Made by a program: the position numbers and the translations under genes. Below are positions 58,704 to 64,000 of a stretch of DNA of 64,000 nucleotides, one piece after another; the first letter of the stretch is position 1, and every line of letters starts with the position of its first letter. The notes under the pieces are model-generated. The model ran no database searches. It saw nothing but the letters and a program-made list of their open reading frames with translations, and was not told where the DNA came from. The DNA is from PNAI01 sp035501735 (GTDB taxonomy: Bacteria; Pseudomonadota; Alphaproteobacteria; Rhizobiales; Xanthobacteraceae): NCBI GenBank assembly GCA_035501735.1, contig DATJVR010000074.1, forward strand, positions 1 through 64,000, in the 5' to 3' direction.

Positions 58704-59954
58704 ATGGGTTGTGGAGTTCGTTGGTATCTCGTCGGCTCCCTGGTTCTCGTGTGCTTGGCCGGTTGCGGTCGCGGTTTCATGTTCGAGGAACGCGAGCCTT
58801 GGCGGCACGACGCCGAGGTCGCGTGCCTTAAGTCCGGCGCCGTGCGCGAGAGCGCCGGCCTCGTCCGCATTGCCCCGATTGAAGGCCCCGGCATCTGCGG
58901 CGCCGACTTTCCGCTCAGAGTGGCGGCGCTCGGTGAAGGTGCGCCGCTGAGTTATGTCGACAACCCGCCGCGTCCGCCCGGCTTGATCCCGGGCGTCACC
59001 CAGCCGCCTTGGCCGATCGCCCAGCCGCGGTCCTACGCGCCGCTGCCTCCGTCGACGTCGGTGGCGCCGCCGGTATCGCTGCCGACGCCAGGCGTCCCAC
59101 AAACCCAGGCCGGCCCGCCCGGCGCGCCGCTGCAACTCGGCCCGCCGATCGACGCCGTGCCGGACTACGGCGCGGCGCAGCCCCCGCTATCATCACCTAT
59201 GCCGCCGTCGCAGACGGTTCCGCTGGGTCCGCCTGCGCCGCTGTATACGGGCGCGGTGGAGATCAAGCCCGCGGCGACGCTCGCGTGCCCCATCGTCTCC
59301 GTGCTCGATCAATGGATCGCGCAGTCCGTGCAGCCCGCAGCGCGGCGCTGGTTCAATCAGCCGGTGGTCGAGATCAGGCAGATCTCGTCCTATTCATGCC
59401 GCGGCATGAACGGCCAACCGGGCGCGAAAATCTCCGAGCACGCCTTCGGCAACGCGCTTGATGTTGCGGCCTTCGTACTGGCCGACGGCCACGTCGTGAA
59501 AGTGAAAGATGGCTGGCGCGGGCTGCCCGAGGAGCAAGGTTTTCTGCGCGACGTGCAAGGTGCGGCGTGCGACCAGTTCACCACCGTGCTGGCACCCGGC
59601 TCGAACGCCTACCACTACGACCACATCCACGTCGATCTTATGCGGCGCGCCAGCGCCCGCACGATCTGCGAGCCCGCCGCGGTCGATGGCGAGTCGGTCG
59701 CGGCCATTGCACGGCAGCGCAATCCGACGGCGCGTTACCCGGGAAGCCCCACCGCGATACGATCAGCGCCGCTCGCGCCGGCCCCGCCCACGATGATCGA
59801 CCCGCGCAACGATCCTTATGCCTGGCGCGGCGCCGCGAAGAAGAGCGATGATTTGCTCGTGACCGGCTCGGCTGGCGCGCAGAAAAACGCGACCGCACCC
59901 TCCGACGAACCTGATTGGATCGAAGACGACGGCCCGCGGCCGGCAGTGAAGTAA
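58704..59954 (+). CDS. Extensin-like family lipoprotein
   Basis: 416 residues. The leader WYLVGSLVLVCLAGC has a lipobox (LAGC), so the protein is probably a lipoprotein. A long Pro-rich linker (about 90-180) precedes the extensin-like C-terminal domain (ACPIVSVLDQWIAQSVQPAARRWF; SYSCRGMNGQPGAKISEHAFGNALDVAAF; YHYDHIHVDL). The SEHAFGNALD and HYDHIH blocks resemble D,D-/L,D-peptidase metal sites (H/D...H), so peptidoglycan peptide hydrolysis is possible. The tail is disordered and acidic. Confidence 0.85.
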   Translation: MGCGVRWYLVGSLVLVCLAGCGRGFMFEEREPWRHDAEVACLKSGAVRESAGLVRIAPIEGPGICGADFPLRVAALGEGAPLSYVDNPPRPPGLIPGVTQPPWPIAQPRSYAPLPPSTSVAPPVSLPTPGVPQTQAGPPGAPLQLGPPIDAVPDYGAAQPPLSSPMPPSQTVPLGPPAPLYTGAVEIKPAATLACPIVSVLDQWIAQSVQPAARRWFNQPVVEIRQISSYSCRGMNGQPGAKISEHAFGNALDVAAFVLADGHVVKVKDGWRGLPEEQGFLRDVQGAACDQFTTVLAPGSNAYHYDHIHVDLMRRASARTICEPAAVDGESVAAIARQRNPTARYPGSPTAIRSAPLAPAPPTMIDPRNDPYAWRGAAKKSDDLLVTGSAGAQKNATAPSDEPDWIEDDGPRPAVK

Positions 59955-59989
59955 TTCTTCCTCGCCTCGATTTACGGTTGTCGCTCGTC

Positions 59990-61006
59990 CTAATTCAAAG
60001 GCGTGGACTCTGCATGACTGGAGACCGTTGCGACGGCGTTCTCGCTATCAATCGCGTCGAAATCGGGAAGTGGGGCCTGACGCCCGGCGCGGCCGAATTT
60101 CGTTGCCAGAATCGGCGATGGAAGCGCGACGTTCGTGGCAAGCCCGAGCGCCATCATCAGGCGGATGGTGAGCCACGACAGATCAAACTCCCACCACTTG
60201 TGACCGTGCCGTGCCGACCGTGGATCGGCATGGTGGTTGTTGTGCCAACCATCGCCGTTGCAGATGATCCCGCCCCAAATATTGTTGCGGCTGTCATCCC
60301 GCGTCTCGTAGTTGCGGTAGCCCCAGAGATGGGACGCCGAATTGACGAACCACGTCATGTGCCAAACCATCATGGTGCGGACAGCCCCGCCCCACACCAA
60401 CAGACTCAGGCCGAATTGCGCGGCGCTCGCAATGCTCGCGCCCATCAATGCCGTGGCGGCAAAGCCAGTGAGGAAAAGCAAGATCCAGGAGACGGCGAAA
60501 AGGTGGATCCAGTGGTCGTGCTGTATCAGCCACGATTGGAACGGATCGCGTCGCAAGTCTCGGGCGTAACGGTCGATCACGGTTTGACGCTCCAGGACGT
60601 CGTTCTTCACCAGCAACCAGCCGACGTGCCCCCAGAAAAATCCGCGGAGCGGGCTATGCGGATCGTCTGGGCCGTCCGCGTGGTGATGATGTCGGCGGTG
60701 GACCGCAACCCAAAAGGCCGGCGCCTCCTGTCCGCTGCAGCATCCGAGAACCGCGATCGTGCATTCCAGCCACCGCGGGCAAGTGAATCCCCGGTGCGTG
60801 AACAGTCGATGGTAGCCGATGCTGATGCCGAGCGTACCGAAGAAAAAATTGCCAACGATGCAAAGCGCCACCCCGGTCCAACAGAAAAACCAGGGGATCA
60901 GCGCTAAAATTGCAATCGCATGAACAATCAGAAAAAATATCGCGTTACGCCAGTTGATCGCCCGGACACCGGACTCGGCGTTGTTTTCGGCGATTGAATT
61001 TGGCAT
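59990..61006 (-). CDS. Acyl-CoA/fatty-acid desaturase, membrane di-iron type
   Basis: 338-residue integral membrane desaturase of the stearoyl-CoA (delta-9) class. The three His boxes are HRLFTHRGF, HRRHHHHAD and HNNHHADP, with hydrophobic segments between them (FFLIVHAIAILALIPWFF; ALCIVGNFFFGTLGI; FAVSWILLFLTGFAATAL). It introduces a double bond into a long acyl chain, probably to adjust membrane fluidity. The ATG at 61006 has GAGAGG upstream; a GTG two codons earlier is closer to it. It is convergent with the lipoprotein gene. Confidence 0.9.
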   Translation of the reverse strand: MPNSIAENNAESGVRAINWRNAIFFLIVHAIAILALIPWFFCWTGVALCIVGNFFFGTLGISIGYHRLFTHRGFTCPRWLECTIAVLGCCSGQEAPAFWVAVHRRHHHHADGPDDPHSPLRGFFWGHVGWLLVKNDVLERQTVIDRYARDLRRDPFQSWLIQHDHWIHLFAVSWILLFLTGFAATALMGASIASAAQFGLSLLVWGGAVRTMMVWHMTWFVNSASHLWGYRNYETRDDSRNNIWGGIICNGDGWHNNHHADPRSARHGHKWWEFDLSWLTIRLMMALGLATNVALPSPILATKFGRAGRQAPLPDFDAIDSENAVATVSSHAESTPLN

Positions 61007-61092
61007 CCCCACAAACCTCTCGCCGGCGATTGATTCATATTAACAGCGTTGCTTGGTTGTGGGAACAATCATCTTTTCAATCCGGTTGCGCT

Positions 61093-64000
61093 CTAACCGC
61101 CTGCCTTGCCGTATCCCCCTGCCGTCGGCGTCTGGATGATGATCGCTTCGCCGGCATCGAGCACGGTCGCATCGCAGCCCTGAAGATTTTCGATGCGCCC
61201 ATCCTTGCGCCGCACGGAATTCTCGCCGATCTGGCCGTTGCCGCCGCCGGCCAGGCCGAACGGCGGCACGCGGCGGTGGCCCGACAGAATGGTGCATTCC
61301 ATTTTGTCCAGAAAGCGGATCGTGCGCCGCACGCCGTCGCCGGCATTCCACTTCCCGCGTCCGCCCGAGCCCTTGCGGATATGGAAATCCTCCAGCAGCA
61401 CCGGATAGCGGAATTCCAGCACTTCCGGATCGGTGAGCCGCGTATTGGTCATGTGCGTATGCACGGCGTCGGTGCCGGGGAAACCTGGCCCGGCCGGCGA
61501 GCCCGAGCAGATCGTCTCGTAATACTGATACTTGGCGTTGCCGAAATTGAGGTTGTTCATGGTGCCCTGCGCCGCCGCCAGCGCCCCGAGCGCGCCGAAC
61601 AATGTGTCGGTCACGGCTTGCGAGGTCTCGACGTTGCCGGCCACGACCGCCGCCGGATATTCCGGCGACAGCATCGACTGTTTCGGGATGATGATGTTGA
61701 TCGGCCTTAAGCACCCCGCGTTCATCGGAATGTCGTCGTCCACCATGACGCGGAACACGTAGAGCACGGCCGCGCGCGTCACCGGTTCGGGTGCGTTGAA
61801 ATTGGTCGGCTGCTGCGGCGAGGTGCCGGTGAAATCCACGGTCGCCTCGCGCTTTTTCTTGTCGACCGCGATCTTCACTTTGATCACGGTGCCCTGATCC
61901 ATCTCGTAGGAAAATTCCGAATCGTGCAGCCGGTCGATCACGCGCCGTACGCTTTCCGCCGCATTGTCCTGCACATGCCGCATGTAAGCCTTCACCACCG
62001 GCAAGCTGAAATGCGCCACCATCTTGCGCAGCTCGTGCACGCCTTTCTCATTTGCCGCGATCTGCGCCTTCAGGTCATTCACATTCTGCAACGGGTTACG
62101 CGCCGGATATTTCGCGCCGGTCAGCGCGGCATAAAGTTCCTTCTCGCGAAACCGCCCGCGATCGACCAGCTTGAAGTTGTCCATGTAGACGCCTTCTTGC
62201 TCGATCGTCGTCGCGTTCGGTGACATCGAGCCGGGCGAAATGCCGCCGACGTCGGCGTGGTGCCCGCGCGACGCCACCCAGAACAGGATCTTCTTTTTCG
62301 CGCCGTCGAACACCGGCGTGCAGACCGTGATATCGGGCAGATGGGTGCCGCCGTTGTACGGCGCATTGATGGCGTACACGTCGCCTGGCCGGATGTTCCC
62401 CTTGTTGTCGCGGATGATTGTCTCGACTGAGCGATCCATCGACCCGAGATGCACCGGCATATGCGGCGCGTTGGCGACGAGCGAGCCCTCGCCATCGAAC
62501 ACCGCGCAGGAGAAATCGAGCCGCTCCTTGATGTTCACCGAATAGGCCGTGTTCTGCAGCGCCACGCCCATCTGCTCGGCAATCGACATGAAGAGATTGT
62601 TGAAAACTTCGAGCATCACCGGATCGGCCTTGGTGCCGATTGCGGTCTGCCGCTTGATGGGCACGACGCGCGTGAGCGTGAGGTGGTTCTTCGTGGTGAT
62701 TTCCGCGCGCCAGCCGTTCTCGACCACGATGGTTTGATGCGGCTCGATGATGATCGCCGGTCCGTTGACCTTGTGCCCGGGCGCGAGCTGCTCGCGCCTG
62801 TAGACCGAAGCCTTGCGCCATTGGCCGCCGGAGAAGAATTTCGTGCGCCGGGCCGGGGAGGGCAGGCGCGCACGCGTCGGCTTGAATGATTGTTCGCGAA
62901 ACCTCGCGCCGCCGCCGATCGCCTCCACCGACACCGCCTCGACCACGAGCTGTTTGTCTCGATCGATGAACCCGAAGCGGGCCTTATGCGCGCGCTCGAA
63001 CGCCGATTGCATTTTAGAGAGCGGAACAATCGTCGCCGCGAGCTCTGAATGATCCCTCCCCCCTTGAGGGGGAGGGTTGGGGAGGGGGGTACGTGATGTT
63101 AAGCGACCCCCCTTCCGGCTCACTTCGTTCGCCGACCTGCCCCTCAAGGGGGGAGGTGATGAATAAGTTCCGGCATCCACCACCAGCGCCGTGTCGGTGC
63201 CGGCGTAGCGAATATGCGCGCGCACCATCACTTTAATCCCGGCCGCGGGCACACCTTGTCCGAAAACTTCCGCCTTCGCGATGTTCCCGAGCTTACCGCC
63301 GATGCGCTTGATCGCGGCCAGCGCCTTTGCGCCGAACGGCTCCTCGATCGCCTGCTGGCGCGTGGCGCGGATGTCGGCGAGGCCCATTCCATACGCAGAC
63401 AGCAGCGACGAGAACGGATGGATCAAAACCTCGGTCATGCCGAGCGCGTCGGCGACCAGACAGGCATGCTGCCCGCCCGCGCCGCCGAAGCAATTGAGCG
63501 CGTAGCGCGTCACGTCATAGCCGCGTTGCACGGAAATTTTCTTGATCGCGTTCGCCATGTTTTCGACTGCGATCTTGATGAATCCGTCGGCGACCTCTTC
63601 CGGTGAGCGGCCGTCGCCGATCTCGCGTGCGAGCTTGGAAAATCCTTCGCGCACCGACCGATCGTCGATCGGCAAATTCTGCGACGGCCCGAAGATTTTC
63701 GGAAAGAAATCGGCAATGAGCTTGCCGACCATCACGTTCGCGTCGGTCACCGCGAGCGGCCCGCCGCGCCGGTAGCACTTCGGCCCCGGATTGGCCGCCG
63801 CCGAATCCGGCCCGACGCGAAAGCGCGCGCCGTCGAAATGCAGAATCGATCCGCCGCCCGCCGCGACCGTATGAATGAGCATCATCGGCGCGCGCATGCG
63901 TACGCCGGCGACTTCGGTTTCGAACGCACGCTCAAATTCGCCGTCGAAATGCGACACGTCCGTCGAGGTGCCGCCCATGTCGAAGCCGATCAATCGACCG
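61093..64000 (-). CDS. 5-oxoprolinase/hydantoinase (HyuA+HyuB fused), 5' end cut, with in-frame palindromic insert
   Basis: The window holds at least 966 residues; the frame stays open past base 64000 (GRLIGFDMGGTSTDVSHF), so the N-terminus is missing. The HyuA part has FDMGGTSTDVS and FGGAGGQHACLVADALGM. The HyuB part follows from about residue 455 (DPVMLEVFNNLFMSIAEQMG; CAVFDGEGSLVANAPHMPVHLG; NAPYNGGTHLPDITV). A and B in one chain is the 5-oxoprolinase layout: ATP-driven opening of 5-oxoproline or a hydantoin. Fragment residues about 278-314 (SSPPPLRGRSA ... PLPNPPPQGGRD) come from a palindromic repeat. Confidence 0.9.
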   Translation of the reverse strand, partial: GRLIGFDMGGTSTDVSHFDGEFERAFETEVAGVRMRAPMMLIHTVAAGGGSILHFDGARFRVGPDSAAANPGPKCYRRGGPLAVTDANVMVGKLIADFFPKIFGPSQNLPIDDRSVREGFSKLAREIGDGRSPEEVADGFIKIAVENMANAIKKISVQRGYDVTRYALNCFGGAGGQHACLVADALGMTEVLIHPFSSLLSAYGMGLADIRATRQQAIEEPFGAKALAAIKRIGGKLGNIAKAEVFGQGVPAAGIKVMVRAHIRYAGTDTALVVDAGTYSSPPPLRGRSANEVSRKGGRLTSRTPLPNPPPQGGRDHSELAATIVPLSKMQSAFERAHKARFGFIDRDKQLVVEAVSVEAIGGGARFREQSFKPTRARLPSPARRTKFFSGGQWRKASVYRREQLAPGHKVNGPAIIIEPHQTIVVENGWRAEITTKNHLTLTRVVPIKRQTAIGTKADPVMLEVFNNLFMSIAEQMGVALQNTAYSVNIKERLDFSCAVFDGEGSLVANAPHMPVHLGSMDRSVETIIRDNKGNIRPGDVYAINAPYNGGTHLPDITVCTPVFDGAKKKILFWVASRGHHADVGGISPGSMSPNATTIEQEGVYMDNFKLVDRGRFREKELYAALTGAKYPARNPLQNVNDLKAQIAANEKGVHELRKMVAHFSLPVVKAYMRHVQDNAAESVRRVIDRLHDSEFSYEMDQGTVIKVKIAVDKKKREATVDFTGTSPQQPTNFNAPEPVTRAAVLYVFRVMVDDDIPMNAGCLRPINIIIPKQSMLSPEYPAAVVAGNVETSQAVTDTLFGALGALAAAQGTMNNLNFGNAKYQYYETICSGSPAGPGFPGTDAVHTHMTNTRLTDPEVLEFRYPVLLEDFHIRKGSGGRGKWNAGDGVRRTIRFLDKMECTILSGHRRVPPFGLAGGGNGQIGENSVRRKDGRIENLQGCDATVLDAGEAIIIQTPTAGGYGKAGG
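63053..63156. repeat. Palindromic GGGAGGG element inserted in frame in the hydantoinase gene
   Basis: Left arm CCCTCCCCCCTTGAGGGGGA and right arm CCCCTCAAGGGGGGAGG, with an inner pair (GGGGAGGGGGGTACG / CGACCCCCC). Read in the coding direction it gives SSPPPLRGRSANEVSRKGG and TPLPNPPPQGGRD, the same frame and orientation as the element in thiC. It is a diverged member of the family at 38426-38627 and 41714-41844. Confidence 0.85.

Overview
The window reads as the chromosome of a high-GC alphaproteobacterium of the order Hyphomicrobiales, most like the Bradyrhizobium/Rhodopseudomonas/Xanthobacteraceae group. The evidence is the gene content (TctC/Bug and DctP solute-binding proteins without transporters, CoxG-like SRPBCC protein, MHYT-PAS chemoreceptor, extensin-like lipoprotein, ArsR-methyltransferase next to metF-metH) and the dispersed palindromic repeats typical of these genomes. 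I see no rRNA, tRNA, CRISPR array, prophage or intact transposon. Names come from recognised motifs in the translated sequence; no database search was run.

Layout. 1-7226 (+): assimilatory nitrate reduction operon, with a 5'-cut ferredoxin-type nitrite reductase, an Fe-S/FAD/NADPH reductase, nitrate reductase NasA and siroheme synthase CysG, joined by overlaps or 2-bp gaps. 7250-11683 (-): long helicase Lhr. 11.9-15 kb: two small secreted proteins, a PfkB sugar kinase and an orphan DctP protein that has no signal peptide. 15.1-17.3 kb (+): acyl-CoA dehydrogenase and an ACMSD-like amidohydrolase. 17.4-21.2 kb (-): a tight block of Pht5-like protein, pyrE, CoxG-like protein, idi and a 2-hydroxyacid dehydrogenase homologue whose catalytic residues are replaced. 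21.4-26.5 kb: MHYT-PAS chemoreceptor, TctC protein, and a fumarylacetoacetase-fold hydrolase paired with an intact 2-hydroxyacid dehydrogenase. 27.7-31.4 kb (+): ettA, trans-aconitate methyltransferase, MltB-type transglycosylase. 31.5-38.4 kb: small accessory and catabolic genes (CMD, VOC, flavin monooxygenase, DUF2188, BrnA-like, SHOCT/heavy-metal pair).

37.5-42.6 kb is the most rearranged part. Several families of palindromic repeats surround two lower-GC orphan genes and thiC. thiC has a TPP riboswitch, a leader loaded with repeat hairpins, and an in-frame palindromic element inside its coding sequence. 42.6-50.9 kb (-): DUF4403 protein, GH25 lysozyme with an 18-residue repeat and an IS66-like tail, a membrane RCK-RyR protein, a PanE-like reductase, an L,D-transpeptidase and TrmO. 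51-56.7 kb (+): ArsR-methyltransferase regulator, metF and metH in one operon behind a perfect 18-bp palindrome; metH probably starts at CTG. 56.7-64 kb: a 26-residue membrane peptide, amidase with DUF2798 protein, extensin-like lipoprotein, fatty-acid desaturase, and a 5-oxoprolinase/hydantoinase cut by the window end, which carries a second in-frame copy of the palindromic element.

The most unusual signal is this palindromic element: two copies sit inside conserved enzymes (thiC and the hydantoinase), in the same orientation and reading frame, and a third lies between genes at 38.4-38.6 kb. It behaves like a coding-tolerated mobile palindrome, comparable in logic to Rickettsia palindromic elements.
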